Assembly: GCF_950023065.1 (NCBI RefSeq)
Contig: NC_088677.1
Span: 22,403,230-22,467,229, forward strand
Direction: 5' to 3'
Length of the DNA stretch: 64,000 nucleotides
From: Planococcus citri
Taxonomy: Eukaryota > Arthropoda > Insecta > Hemiptera > Pseudococcidae
Part shown: positions 35,801-47,090 of the stretch, one piece after another
How positions within the stretch are numbered: the stretch's first letter is position 1
Layout of the letters: each line of letters opens with the position of its first letter
The notes under the pieces: model-generated
Databases searched by the model: none
Told to the model about the DNA's origin: nothing
Seen by the model: the letters and a program-made list of their open reading frames with translations, nothing else
Position numbers and translations under genes: made by a program

Positions 35801-38800
35801 TTTTGGTTTTCTAAAATATCATCTCTCTCGTTCCAGTTTTGGTGAAAGATTTTGATTTCAAAGGAATCGGTTTTGTTTTGGTGTTGGTTTTGGTTTTTTC
35901 CTTTTTTATCCATTTTTTAGAGGGAAGAAGGCCAAGAAAGTGATCACTTTTTCAAATACTTTGTGTATGTGACTACAGAAAGTGGCACTTTGGCAGTGAC
36001 AATTTTGTCAACTTTCTAAGTTTTCACCTTTAGCATCAGTTTTTACTTTATTTTTACCAAAAATGCAGTATTAATTACTTAGGTTAATTAACTGGAAAAT
36101 TCCAAAACAAATTCAGCTTTCAATCGGTTACATTCTCGGTTTTGGTTTTGAATTTGAGTTTGAGAAAATAACGCTCCGAGTTTTGGTTTTGGCTTCAGTT
36201 GTGGGAAAATAACGCCCCTGGTTTCTGTTTTGAGCAATTTTAATCAGTTTTTGGGGGTTTTGGTTTTGGTTTCAGTTTGCAAGCCCTGCATTTTTAGGAA
36301 AAAAATCATTTTTGACCTCCTTTTTCTCAATTTGAAAATTTCTTTTACCCTTAACGCCCCCTCCCCCAATAGAAATTTTTCATTGTACCATAGAAAAGGG
36401 TCATTTACATCATAATTGCTATCACTGTGCAAAATCTTAAGCAAATTGGTTCATTAGGAGATGGCTGTGGCCTCATCAACAAAAATTTCAGCATGATAAT
36501 TCATCGTCAATTCCTTGACAAAACTGTAGGGGAGGGAAATTTTTTTCAAATGTTTCTCTACACTTTGGTAAAATATCTCAAAAATGCAAAAAAATTCATT
36601 TTTTAGATTTCTGATGGTATAGTATTGCAATAAGTGCAAAACTTGTAATTTTTTTCTTTTGAAAATGAAAAAAATGCCAGTCCAATTTTTTGAAATGTTA
36701 TATTTCAAAAGGACTAAAACTGAGAATTTTTTCAGAATTTTTACTCGAGGACATCGTGGTTATATTTAAATCATAAGCTTTTAAATTGTCGATGTCATCA
36801 CCTCTTGGGCCAACTTAGGGTAAGTACAATCTATGCTACAACTGCCAATCTCAGGAGTAGAGAAGACAAACCTTAAGAGAGGTTTGGAGCATCCATGTCG
36901 CAGAGGCCAGTAACTCATCTTTGACAGGCTGGAAGTTGAGGATGAGACTAAGACAAACCTAACACCTTGGCGTGTGTCCAGCGTCAAAGCTGCAACCTGA
37001 ATGGGCTACAACATCAAGCCATCTCATGAAGTAGGGGAGAGGAGAAAACAATCAGAAAATATCCCTGAAGCAGCATCAGGAAGAGCAGCGAAGCTTGTGA
37101 ACCCCGATACTCAAGAGTCTAAAATATGTACTGCTAGTGCTAGGCACAAATCCTGTACAAAAGTGAGAATTCGGCGCTATAACCGAACTTTAGGAAAGTC
37201 GGCTTGACGGCGCAGAGGGCAGCCCTCATCAAGCTATACTTCCTTGGGCTAGAAACCCATAGAAGCGAAAAAAAACCAATTTCTTGAGAAAACAAAAATA
37301 AAAAGAAACCGGCTGGAAAATCAGGGAACCCTGCTGGGCAGCAGGCAAAAAAGCCCACACTGATTCCTGATGAACGGTCCCCTCGAAAAGTTAAAGAATA
37401 CACTCCAACTGGCAGGAGGAGCAGAGGAAGACCAAAGAAAAAACTTGATGATACATCAGTGAGCAATTCTTCTACAGTTTCCCAGATGGGCTGAACAGCT
37501 CACCAGGTCAAAGTTCAATGATGGTGATGAGCTTTTAAATCAATTTTTTTTAGGTTTTTGAAAGTGGTATAACACTGATTTTGACATCATTCGTCAATTA
37601 CCCTCTCAAAGTACTACAATTTGAAAAAAAGTTCAAAATTGTATACCACGTATACAACCGGAGAAATTTGCAACTGAAATTTTCCATTTTCGACCATTTT
37701 GGAGAACTTTGAATTGAAGCCCCGTAGCTCATCCAAAAAAAAATGGAAAAAATATCCTGCTTGCGTCATTCGTCATCGTTTGATGACCTCTAAACATGAT
37801 CTGATTTTTAAAAAAATCGAAGACCCCTCGTGCAAAAATTCGTCGTTTTGGCATGGAGTGACCCAGATGAAAATTGGTTCTCGAATTTATCCAGATTACC
37901 TAAAAAAAACTGTACTTAAGCATCCAAAAACCCCCCACTCATAGCATACAAGCGACTAATTAGATCTATTGCATAACCAATAGTAATTTTTATACATACC
38001 TATCACAACATGCATATTACATTGCATCAATTTTCTAACAATTTCTTTGCCAATTCCTCTGGCACCTCCTGTAACCACGGCCACATAATTAGACTTATCT
38101 TTCAATTCTGGAACAAAAAAATAAGAAAAACAAATTACTAAAACATCAACGCACGAATCATGATAATATGAGATGAAAACACAATATGTAGATTGTGCAG
38201 GTATCAACATCTATTCAAATGCAAAAATTACATCTTGAAAAGATTGCCATGAAAAAGTAATTATACATTCGGAGTGAATAATTCCATATACGTAGTTTAG
38301 ATCACCTAGGTACAATCGTTTTGAGTTGACTATCAAAATTGAAAACATTCGTCTATTTTATTGTTTTGTTTTAAAAAATATGACGTACATATAAACAACA
38401 AAACGTTATATTTAAATAGGTGTCAGCAGTTGATGCAAAGTAATAGTTTTGACTGTCAACACAGACATGTTCATAGTAGAATAAGACATGTAGGTCATAA
38501 TTATTCGAATGTGCCTCTAAATGTGATACCATAAATTCACCAGAATGTTAATTTAATTAGCAAACGTGGTCAAAGTAATTAGATATATCATGTCAAACAA
38601 CAACAGGACTAAAGACAGGCAGGGCCCATACTTGTAATTCGTCACATTAATAATTAGGTAGCTAAATATTAGGTAGGTTAGGTACCAGGTAGTGGTACAG
38701 TAAAGAAACAGAATACAGACAATATCCAGGTTCACTGGCACATTGGCTTATCCTTTTTTCTATCCGTTAAGCTCGAATTAAAAAGCGTGAAGTTATAATG

Positions 38801-41800
38801 ACACATGAAATAGGTAACAAATGAATAAATATTTTTTAGAATTAAGTTACGTAAACTAGTTATAAAAATATTTAATTCGTGAATAAAATATGAAGTCTGC
38901 ACAAATTTAGTCAGTTATCTTGTTTTATTCGCTAAAATTCGAAATTATTTTTCATTTTTGAGTTTTGAAAAAAATTATTAGGTATAGAAATTCAATTATC
39001 AATTTTTGTTTAGTTAATACCTATCAGTTTCTTAGTTTCTGAATTTTGAAAAAAAAATTTCATTCAGGATAATAAACTCGATTAAACAACAATTTTAATA
39101 AAAATAATATTTAATTGTAAATAAAAATGAATTTTATCATAAAAAAAACAACAGATTAGTACCCACTGAATAGAACTGGATATCAATATTTTTGTTTTCA
39201 AAATTTAATGTACATATAACTTTTGAAGAAAATCGAATTTTATTGATTTAAGTACCTAATTGAATAGGTAATAAAAAAATAAGAAGAAAAACTTATATGT
39301 AAGTAGATATCATTTAAATGAAATTCATCAAATTACGATGAAGCGATCATCGCACACCTGGACGTCGGTTGAAAAATGTTGTGTCGAGATTCCAGAAAAA
39401 TATGCGCAAACAAAAATTCTTCCCAATACCTACTGTGGGTGGATGTATTATTGTATTTTTATGTACTTGCTTCATAATTCGTTTTTATGAAGCAAATTTT
39501 TTCTTCCATACAGTACAAAAAAAAAACTAGGTATACAAAAATACAAAATGAAGTTAGACATTCTTATTCAAGAATAATTTTCAAGCCTAATACTTTTCTG
39601 CGTGTCATTCTAACCTTCACTTTATTTTTGTTATTATTATTTTTTTTTACTACCTATGAATAATTGCAATATAATGTACAAGACATTCACAATAATGATC
39701 GACAATTCGTTATGAGTATTAGATGGCAGAATCTTATCTCATCTGAGTACACTCAGCACAAGGTCAGTAAGCTTAGAACGTTCCAACCTTCTGTCATCTT
39801 CTTTATATTTTATGTGTTAAGTATGTAGATTACTAGATTACTAATACTAGATTAGTAGCCTACGTAAGGTAGCTTCTAGCTTATTACCTAATCTCATATC
39901 ATATCAGTTCCAATATTTTATAATTCATCCAGGAATGCCTTCGCATCCTAAGCTAACAAGACATTAGTTTTTAAAACCTGCCAATTTTTTTTTTTTTTTT
40001 TTTTGAACCTATAAATTTTTCAAGTCTACGAACACGTTAATGATGTCGCGAACCAAGCACGTACCTACACGAGTAGAATAAAAGTTTTCAATTTTTTTAA
40101 CACAACATTTTTTACGTTATTACAATATTTTAAAAAGTACATCAATTTTCTAGTCGGGGAGCCGCATAAGGATCTATTGCACCGCCTCCCCCGTCGATCC
40201 TCCGGGACAAATTTTTTCTTAAAGGGAGCCCTTGTCCTCAAAAAAAAGTGTCCCTACTTACAAAATGGCGGCTATTTTGAATGATAGGTCAGCCGAAATC
40301 GCAGATTTTGCGTTTCAACATAGGACTTGCACGAAATTATTTTAAACCGTACAGGGATAGATCGAAAGATCAGGCAAACATTTATCACATGTCAAAATTT
40401 CAAGCGCTAAAGTGCCTTTTTCGATTTTTGGTGAATTTTCAAAAATCAAATTTTGGCCAAAATAATATGAGAGAAAATCAAAATTTTACCAATTTGACCA
40501 AGATAGCTGAAATTTGGGATATCCCACGTAGAAAAAACTTACAGGGGGCAGTGGTAATTCACTACTTAACAGTAGTGCTAAGTAGTAATTCACACCACAT
40601 CAGTAGTGCTTTCAGTATTTGATTCATTACTGGACAGTAGTGTTGCACTGCAGGGCAGTATGACTTCTGCAGTAATTTACTATAGCTTAGTAGTAGAGTA
40701 GTAGTTTCCAACTACTACTCAATAATACTTCACCATTCAATACACCACTCAACAGTGGTGTTTACCTATTCAGTAGTAGTGGTTCAGTAGTTATTTACTA
40801 CAGCTCAGTGGTAGATTAGTAGTTTTCAACTACACATTAGTAATATTTCACCATTCAATGCACCACTCAACAATGGTGTTCACCTACAGAGTAGTATGGC
40901 TCAGTAGTTACTTACTACAACTCAGTAGATGTGTTGTAGTTTTTTACTACACATCAATAATTATTTACCACACAATGCACCACTCCGCAGTCATATTTGC
41001 CTACTGAACAGTAATGGTCTAATAGTTATACTTACTAGTAAATGTACACCTTACTAGTAATGTCATCAACCATATTGCCCTGTTAACTAAAAATCCCCCA
41101 ATTAGGGTGGGAGGAGAGGGAAAAAATTCAAAAGTTTTGAAGAATGCTACGCAGATATCAGATTATCTAAGTATACCTACGATTTTGAACATGAAGGACT
41201 GCAGATTCAAATTTAGGGTCTAATGATCTTCAACAAAAAATTCTGTGCCATTGAAAATCTAGATTTGGATACTGATACTTATTGTACTTTTTTTTTTGAG
41301 AAAATTTGCAATTTTACACCTTTTTGAGGCTCATTTTGGGTTTTGGGGTCACATGATCTTCAAACATTATTTCTGGGCATTGAAAATCCGGATTTTGATA
41401 CCAATATTGTACTATTTTTGTATCTTTTTGGAAAATTTTCGACTTTGTACCTCCCCTTTGAAGTCCATTTTGGAAAGTTAGGATCAAATTGTTCTCAAAA
41501 ATGAATTCTGTGTCCAATATATAAGAAAATTTAATTTTTGGTTTTGAATCTCTGCTATGGATATCGTTTTGGGGTTTACGATCAAATGATTTTCAAAAAT
41601 TAAGTCTGATCTACACCATTGAAAATCCAAATTTTCAATTCACACCAATATTGCACTTTTTTTTGGAAAATTTTCATTTTTGTACCTCCCCAGCTTTGGA
41701 GCCCATTTTTGGGTTTGGGATTGAATGGTCTTCAAAAATTGATTCTGAGCCATTGAAAACTCAAATTTTGATATCAATAACGTACTTTTTCAAATTTTTT

Positions 41801-44800
41801 TTTAAATTTTGGTTTTATACCTCCCCTTTTGAAGCCCATTTTGGGATTTGGGGTGGAATGGTCTTCAAAAATGGATTTTGTGCCATTAAAAACTCAAAGT
41901 TTGATATCAATAATGTACTTCTTTAAAAAGTTTACAATTTTGTACCTCCCCCATTGGTGCCCATTTTGGGGTTTGAGGTGAAATTGTCTTAAAAAATGAA
42001 TTCTGAACCCATAAATTTGAGATTTTAATACCCATATATATTTTTTTGATAATTTTTGATTTTGTACTTCTGTATACCTCCCCTTCTGGAGCCCATTTTG
42101 GGGTTTGGGGTTAAATGGTCTTCAAAAATTGATTCAGCGCCATTGAAATTTCAAATTTTGACATCAACAGCGCACTTCTTTGAAAAATTTGCAATTATGT
42201 GCACCCCCCCCCCCCCTCTTTAGAGCTCATTTTGGGTTTGGGATCAAATAGTTTTCAAAAATGAAATCGACACTCTTGAGAACTTCACCAATTATTCATA
42301 GTTTCAAGTTTCAACATTCAAATTCACGAACTGTTGATATTGAGTGTTTGCAAACAAATATATTCTTTAAATGCCCTATCTACTGTAGTGCACTAGTAGT
42401 CAGGTGGTTAGGGTCGTGTAGTCAGACATCCGTAGGTCCCTGGTTCGAATCCCCGCGAGGTATAGGCGTAGGAATTTTCTAAAAATGTTATAGGCAGGAA
42501 AAATCATACATGACGTGAGTATTACAATGATGGTAGGGAAATTCAAAATAAAATTCCCCAACCCTATTTTTTTGATTTTTGAAAATTATTGCACCCCACT
42601 GATACTGATAGCATGTAGTGAAACACTTCTGACACACACTTGGAAATGAGTAGTGTTTCCTAGTAAGGAATTGCCAGTGGTGATTTACTACACACATACT
42701 AGACAGTAGTGAAATACCACTGATTTGCGTATGTGGATCAGTAGTGCTACTCTACTGAGAAATCAGCAGTAATACATCACTCATAATTTTGAGTAGGAGA
42801 AGTAAATCACTAGTGGCAATTCCTTACTAAGAAACACTGCTGATTTTCCAATAGACACCAGTGTACTTTTTCTACGTGGGATACTCTATTTTCGACATGC
42901 CAAATCGGTTGGAAACTGTTTCAAGCCGTTTTGAGCAGTTCTGGAGCCTCCAGCAGATTATTGAAACTCGAAATTCCCACAAAATTTTATCAAAATGGAG
43001 TTGGAAAGCGAAATTCATTCTGCAAACCAATTTCAATACTTCTACGAAGTCGACTGGTGGTGAATTTCAAGTCGTTTTGGAGCCTCCTCCGACTTTTCGA
43101 AAAGTTGTATGGCGTTTTTTGGAAAATTGAAATTGCCAAAAAGAAGCTGAAAGCTTAAAAACCATTTGAAACCACCATATCGCATTAAAATTAGTTTGCG
43201 AAGTGCCTTTTTCGATTTTTGGTGAATTTTTAAAAATCAAATTTAGGGCAAAAATGATGGAAAAAATCAAAATTTTACCAAATTGACCAAGAACGCTGAA
43301 ATTTGGGATATACCCTATTTTCGTAATGCCAAATCGGTTGGAAACTGTTTCAAGCCGTTTTAAGCAGTTCGGGAGCCTCTAGCAGATTTTTGAAAATCAC
43401 TAGAGCCTCCAGCAGATTTTTGAAACTTGAAATTTCCCCAAAATTTCATCAAACGGAGATGGAAAGCCGAAATTTTCTCTGCAATCCAATTTTAACACCC
43501 TCTGAAGACGACTTCAGGTGGGTTCAAGGTCATTTTGGAGCCTTCAGCCACTTTTTGAAAATTACTGGAGCCTCCAGTCGATTTTTGAAACTTGAAATTT
43601 CCAAAAATTTCATCAAATGAAGATGGAAAGCCGAAATTTATTCTGCAAACCAATTTCAATACGCTAAGAAGTCGACTGCTGGTGGATTTCAAGTCGTTTT
43701 GGAGCCTCCAGCGACTTTTTGAAACGTTGTATGGCGTTTTTTGGAAAATTGAAATTTCCAATCAGTAGCTGGACGCTTCAAAACCATTTGAAACCACCAT
43801 ATCGTATTGAAATTAGTTTGCGAAGTAATTTTCAGCTTGCTAACTCCATTTGATAAAATGTTGCGGGAATTTTAAGTTTCAAAAATCTGGTGGAGACTCC
43901 AGTAATTTTCAAAAAGTCGCTAGAGGCTCCAAAATGACTTGAACCTACCTGAAGTCGTCTTTTCAGAGGTTGTTAAAATTGGAGTGCAGAGTAAATTTCA
44001 GTTTTCCAACTCAATTTGATGAAATTTTGTGGGAATTTCAAGTTCCAAAAATTTACTCACTGGAAGCTCCAGTAATTTTCAAAAAGTTGCTGGAGGCTCC
44101 AAAAGACATTAGTTGCAGTCTGTCCAACTCAATTTGATGAAACTTGGTGAGAATTTCGAATTTCAAAAATATGCTGGAGGCTCCAGAACCGCTCAGAATG
44201 GTTTGAAACAGTTTCCAATCGATTTGGCAGGTCGAAAATAGGGTATATCCCAAATTTCAGCTATCTTGGTCAATTTGGCAAAATTTAGATTATCTCTCAT
44301 ATTTTGGCCAATATTTAATTTTTGAAAATTCACCAAAAATCGAAAAAAGCACTTTACGCTTTAGCACTTGAAATTTTGACAGGTGATAAACTTTTGCCTG
44401 ATCTTTCGATCTACTTTTGTACAGTTTAAAAAATGTCGTGCAAGTCCTATGTTGGAACGCAAAATCTGCGATTTCGGCTGACCTGTCAATCAGAATGGCC
44501 GCCATTTTGTAAATAGGGCCACTTTTTTTTGAGAACAAGAGCTAGAAATGGTTCTTAGGACTCCTCCTTCAAGAAAAAAGTTGTCCCGGAGGATCGACCA
44601 GGGGGAGGGTTGCAATAGATTCTTGTGCGGCTCCCCGACTATCAATATTTTGAAGAAATTAAACAATTTTCTGTCCAACAAATTATTTCATGAACTTTTA
44701 TGGACATTTATGGATTCAAAAGTTTCAAGAAATTTTTTCCATTAATTTTCAGAAACTTTCCAATTTTTCGTGGAAAATTTCTAGTCATCTCCACATTATA

Positions 44801-46775
44801 AACACGCACAAAAACGTACATGTACGTTAATAATAGTGTACGTCAGTCATTGACGTATTCGTGGACTTGGAAAATTTTCACTAAAAAAAAAAAAAAAAGA
44901 AACTCACGCAGGGTTTGTCTCTAAAACTAACGCTTTGTCCTGAGTAATCAGAGTTTTGTTTGATTTATTTTCTTTTTTTTTTTACAATACCTATTGGTGG
45001 ATAGGTATACCTTTTTGGAATTAAAAAATTATTCACCAGTTTTTTAAAAAATGTTTCAAGTTACGTATTTTTTAAATATTTCCCCAGTAAATAATATCTC
45101 ATCGCAGAATTATCAGCTCGAATCATTCGTTCACGTCGAAACGATGTTCATAAATAAAACGAACACGTTAATTTTTTAATTACTTCACTCATTCAATTCG
45201 AAATAAACGTACAAGTTCAATGTCACTGTAATCGTTCCACCGCCGAACTTGGATTTCGTACTGATAAATCATCGTTCAATACTCGATCTTATTACATAAA
45301 AAACCACAAGTTGTGTCAAGTGTATCTCTAAGCAAAGTTTAAAATATCAGAATAATAAGTAATAATTTAACGGATTCCGTAAGCGAACCATCTACATTAT
45401 AATGCATAGCTTCTCTGAATCCATGATCTTAGATGAACCATGTTATCAAACTCAGGAATCGGTGAAGGTTCGAGGAGACAGATTGACCGAACAGATGACT
45501 AATCGCATCGGTTCTGTCTAGTGTCTAGGTGATGGTGAGTTTACAGAATCGAAAGTTGAAACATTTTTTTTTTCTATATATAAGAATATTGATCGTTCGA
45601 TGCAGCATCCGATGATGCAACCAAACTAGAAAGATTTCGACTAGGACTAGTTCATGGACTTGAGAGGCAGCTATGCAACAGGTCAACATTGCAGACCGGT
45701 TTTATCTGTATTCTGTACCCATATTCGAATATCTCAAACACAATGTAAGTACCTACCTGAGTTTAACGGTATTATTTTTGTTGTTGATATGTACCTAATA
45801 CCTATTAGACTTTCATTGGAATTATTATTTATGCTTCATTGCCAAATCACATGACACTAGGGTCGTTCGAACGGTTGTATCAATTCGATGGTGGTGAAAT
45901 TGAAAATTAATATCACTTTAGATTAGTATCATTTCTACTGGAATTTCATCGAACATACTAATAATTTTGGAACACAAAAATTTGATCAACTTAGTATACC
46001 TACCTAATTGATTCAGAATCAGATTATCTACATATTTTCAAGTAGACAATCATTTAGACCAATAGTAAGAAAGTTGATAAGGCGCGTAACCAATCATAAG
46101 GTACTCGAATAATAAAAATGAAAATGAACAGGTAAGTCTAGGTACCAACTACCTACTTGATATATGCTCCGAATCAAATCGACCCTTTTTAGATACATTA
46201 TGACTTAGGGGTAGCTTTATAAGGAATGGTAGATTAAGTGGATGTGAAGGGTTTAAAATTTAAATGACAGTGATTCTCAAATTAAGGAATAAAATAAACA
46301 ATGTAAGTAATAGTACTTAGATTTTAATCGATAAAACAATATTTCGACATTCGACACTCGTTCTTGTTTCTTGTATGTTTTTCAACCGGTACCCACAAAG
46401 TAGGTAAGTACAGTCTGATCTAATACCCATATTACTACCAATTTTAAAAATATGGCACTTAAATAATAATAATAATAAAACGATAACCTAATCAATAATC
46501 ATACATCGTAGTGACGAGAGAGTAATATTGTAAATTACATCTCGATTCGTGATATTAAATTTCGACAAATCAACGATTCAGAAAACACCACGTATATAGG
46601 TATTAGAAACACGTCATGCACAAGTTCATTCATAAAGTTAAACATCAACTATCAGGAAAGTTTACTCACCCACGTGATTGTATTTACTGTAAAGGAAATC
46701 GTGCAGTATGCCTTTCGCACCCAAAACATAGTAGAGTAAAATATATTTGATTTTACTGAGAATATGGATCAACAT
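26870..46775 (-). CDS. DHRSX-like short-chain dehydrogenase/reductase (331 aa)
   Basis: Six exons on the - strand join in phase: 46775-46670, 38107-38000, 34508-34335, 34129-33916, 27352-27151, 27061-26870 (996 nt with stop). Exon 1 gives a hydrophobic N-terminal segment (MLIHILSKIKYILLYYVLG), likely a membrane anchor. The SDR core follows: cofactor-binding TGGARGIG (about 48-55), LLVNNAG (about 126-132), INVSS with the catalytic Ser, and YSQSK (Tyr about 210, Lys about 214), then HPGVVDTE. These are the classical SDR elements for NAD(P)(H)-dependent redox of alcohols and ketones. The length (human DHRSX 330 aa) and anchor plan fit DHRSX, which in humans acts in polyprenol/dolichol conversion; a retinol-dehydrogenase-like paralogue is the alternative. 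The gene spans 20 kb because introns 1 (8.6 kb), 2 (3.5 kb) and 4 (6.6 kb) are loaded with transposons, while introns 3 and 5 stay short. Confidence 0.9.
28560..31040 (-). mobile_element. Rearranged non-LTR (LINE) retrotransposon relics
   Basis: Several - strand pieces of a LINE ORF2 are visible. At 29443-29081 lies an endonuclease start (NVATWNVRTLYKIGQL...DVLGISETQWTG). At about 31030-30740 lies a reverse-transcriptase piece (NCENYRTISWISHPSKVLLKI in shifted frames). At 30056-29651 lies a later RT/thumb part (LINKVKMKIM, then LVNALVFSVFLYESETWTV). At 28890-28560 lies a C-terminal stretch. All are broken by stops and frameshifts. The endonuclease piece lies downstream of the RT pieces, so at least two relics are joined or the order was rearranged. 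The type looks like RTE/CR1-related elements. It lies in intron 4 of the DHRSX-like gene. Confidence 0.75.
31041..32695. other. AT-rich intron sequence, no gene seen
   Basis: This is part of intron 4 of the DHRSX-like gene. It includes a stretch of CCGAAACC/AATCCC-like simple repeats around 31580-31720. No frame has recognisable coding content. Confidence 0.35.
32696..33685. mobile_element. Transib-like non-autonomous element with CACAGTG termini and 5-bp TSD
   Basis: The element is 990 bp long and bounded by 40-bp TIRs that begin CACAGTGGGACAGATTC and match at 38 of 40 positions. An exact 5-bp GC-rich duplication, CGCAG, lies at 32691-32695 and 33686-33690. CACWRTG-type ends and 5-bp GC-rich target duplications are hallmarks of Transib elements, relatives of the RAG recombinase; CACAGTG is also the heptamer of V(D)J signal sequences. 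The interior contains a tandem repeat and no transposase. It sits in intron 4 of the DHRSX-like gene. Confidence 0.75.
32790..33130 (+). repeat. Tandem repeat of about 121 bp, 2.7 units
   Basis: Units align at the GG(A/G)GCCCCAG-AGGGGGG block (about 32839, 32961, 33082) and share GAATTCATTTTTGA and TTTTTGAAAAAGTCGAGTG. The two opposing ORFs here (102-152 aa) are simply this repeat translated and show the same periodicity. Confidence 0.8.
34767..37866. mobile_element. Large foldback transposon with about 590-bp arms
   Basis: The ends CTGGGTCACTCCA and TGGAGTGACCCAG are inverted repeats, and homology continues inward: left arm to about 35350, right arm from about 36480 outward to 37866, apart from a 743-bp insertion in the right arm (36787-37529). 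Shared blocks include AGGTCATCAAACGATGACGA and ACATTTGAAAAAAATTTCCC. The left arm holds a run of about 17 C at 35317. The centre (35500-36480) is T/G-rich TTTTGGTTTTGG-type low complexity. No transposase is seen. It lies in intron 2 of the DHRSX-like gene. Confidence 0.75.
36787..37529 (+). mobile_element. Retroposed or inserted fragment with 11-bp TSD and AT-hook coding remnant
   Basis: This GC-richer block interrupts the right arm of the foldback element and is flanked by exact AGCTTTTAAAT copies (36776-36786 and 37530-37540). The left arm shows the uninterrupted site, so the borders are certain. The + strand frame ending at 37495 encodes a basic, Pro/Lys-rich tail with an AT-hook (RRSRGRPKKKL), open from about 37290; upstream the frame is broken by stops. 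A long TSD points to LINE-type insertion, perhaps a truncated processed copy of an AT-hook protein mRNA, but no poly(A) tail is seen. A LINE C-terminus with a similar basic motif is the alternative. Confidence 0.55.
38108..40150. other. AT-rich intron sequence, no gene seen
   Basis: This is the left part of intron 1 of the DHRSX-like gene. It contains a run of about 17 T near 39987 and many short TAGGTA motifs. No coding or RNA feature is recognised. Confidence 0.35.
41300..42250 (+). repeat. Degenerate tandem repeat of about 120 bp
   Basis: Blocks of the form GAGCCCATTTTGGGGTTTGGG, followed by AATGGTCTTCAAAAAT, then GCCATTGAAAA and TTTTTGTACCTCCCC, recur near 41330, 41470, 41700, 41835, 41955, 42090 and 42230. 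The units have diverged. The small ORFs here are translations of this repeat. Confidence 0.7.
42385..42580 (+). mobile_element. tRNA-derived SINE
   Basis: An A-box-like TAGTCAGGTGG (42397-42407) and a perfect B box GGTTCGAATCC (42442-42452) are spaced as in RNA polymerase III promoters. The sequence between them (GTTAGGGTCGTGTAGTCAGA...) resembles a tRNA, but the acceptor and T stems do not pair well, so this is a tRNA-like SINE head rather than a functional tRNA. The A/T-rich body follows. It is nested in the TA-flanked element. Confidence 0.65.
44642..46669. other. AT-rich intron 1 sequence, no gene seen
   Basis: Intron 1 continues up to the donor of exon 1 of the DHRSX-like gene at 46669. 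Poly(A)/poly(T) runs lie near 44880 and 44975. No coding content is recognised. Confidence 0.35.
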
Positions 46776-47090
46776 ATTGCAAATTTTCACAGTGTATTTC
46801 ACAAATTACTACGGACGTTATCTAGTATTCATTTAAAGACGATTTTAAACACAATAATTTTCACTTTTTAGAAAAGATAGACGAACTCGTACACTTTCTC
46901 TGCGATAAGTAAACAACAAAATGGAACGAAGCACTACGAAGAGAGGCCACCAACTATTACTTACTACAGTACCACTTTCGCGGTAGGTAACATAGCGGTA
47001 ACCATGTGGAATGTTGTGCGCGCGCATATCTGCCTGCCTTAGACCGTTTAGATAATTAACATAGACGGCTCATCTGCTATACCACAGTAC
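46776..47090 (-). promoter_or_regulatory. Probable promoter and 5' leader of the DHRSX-like gene
   Basis: This is the region just upstream of the ATG at 46775. It contains an inverted GGTAACATAGCGGTAACC motif and a CpG-richer GCGCGCGCAT stretch near 47020, unusual in this AT-rich DNA. Promoter identity is inferred from position only. Confidence 0.3.

Larger units (their letters stand above)
40522..42881. mobile_element. TA-flanked TIR element nested in family B
   Basis: The ends TCCCACGTAGAAAAA and TTTTTCTACGTGGGA are perfect 15-bp inverted repeats. The element is flanked by TA on both sides, and the empty site (GGGATATACCCT-like) is visible in other family B copies. A TA duplication suggests a Tc1/mariner-type or related integrase. 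The left third is rich in CAGTAGT/ACTACTG motifs; the middle repeats units starting CTCCCC-TTTGGAGCCCATTTTGGG. No transposase frame is seen, so it is non-autonomous. Confidence 0.75.
40151..44641. mobile_element. Family B TIR element, copy 1 (4.5 kb, with nested insert)
   Basis: The left end reads TAGTCGGGGAGCCGCATAAG and the right end is its inverse (one difference, CTTGTGCGGCTCCCCGACTA). The TIRs extend for about 400 bp and include a conserved AAAATGGC-GCCATTTT pair. Inside both arms are many copies of the odd palindrome CTGGAGCCTCCAG in GCCTCCAGCAGATTTTTGAAA-type blocks. No transposase is visible. The element was later split by the TA-flanked element at 40522-42881. It lies in intron 1 of the DHRSX-like gene. 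Confidence 0.75.

Noticed and set aside
42397..42470. Functional tRNA gene
   Set aside because: The B box is perfect, but acceptor and T stems do not pair well and the sequence continues into a SINE-like body.
40151..44641. Clean 8-9 bp TSD for family B copy 1
   Set aside because: Flanks TCAATTTTC and TCAATATTT look alike, but the ATCAAT at the right end is also present in copy 3, so it belongs to the element.
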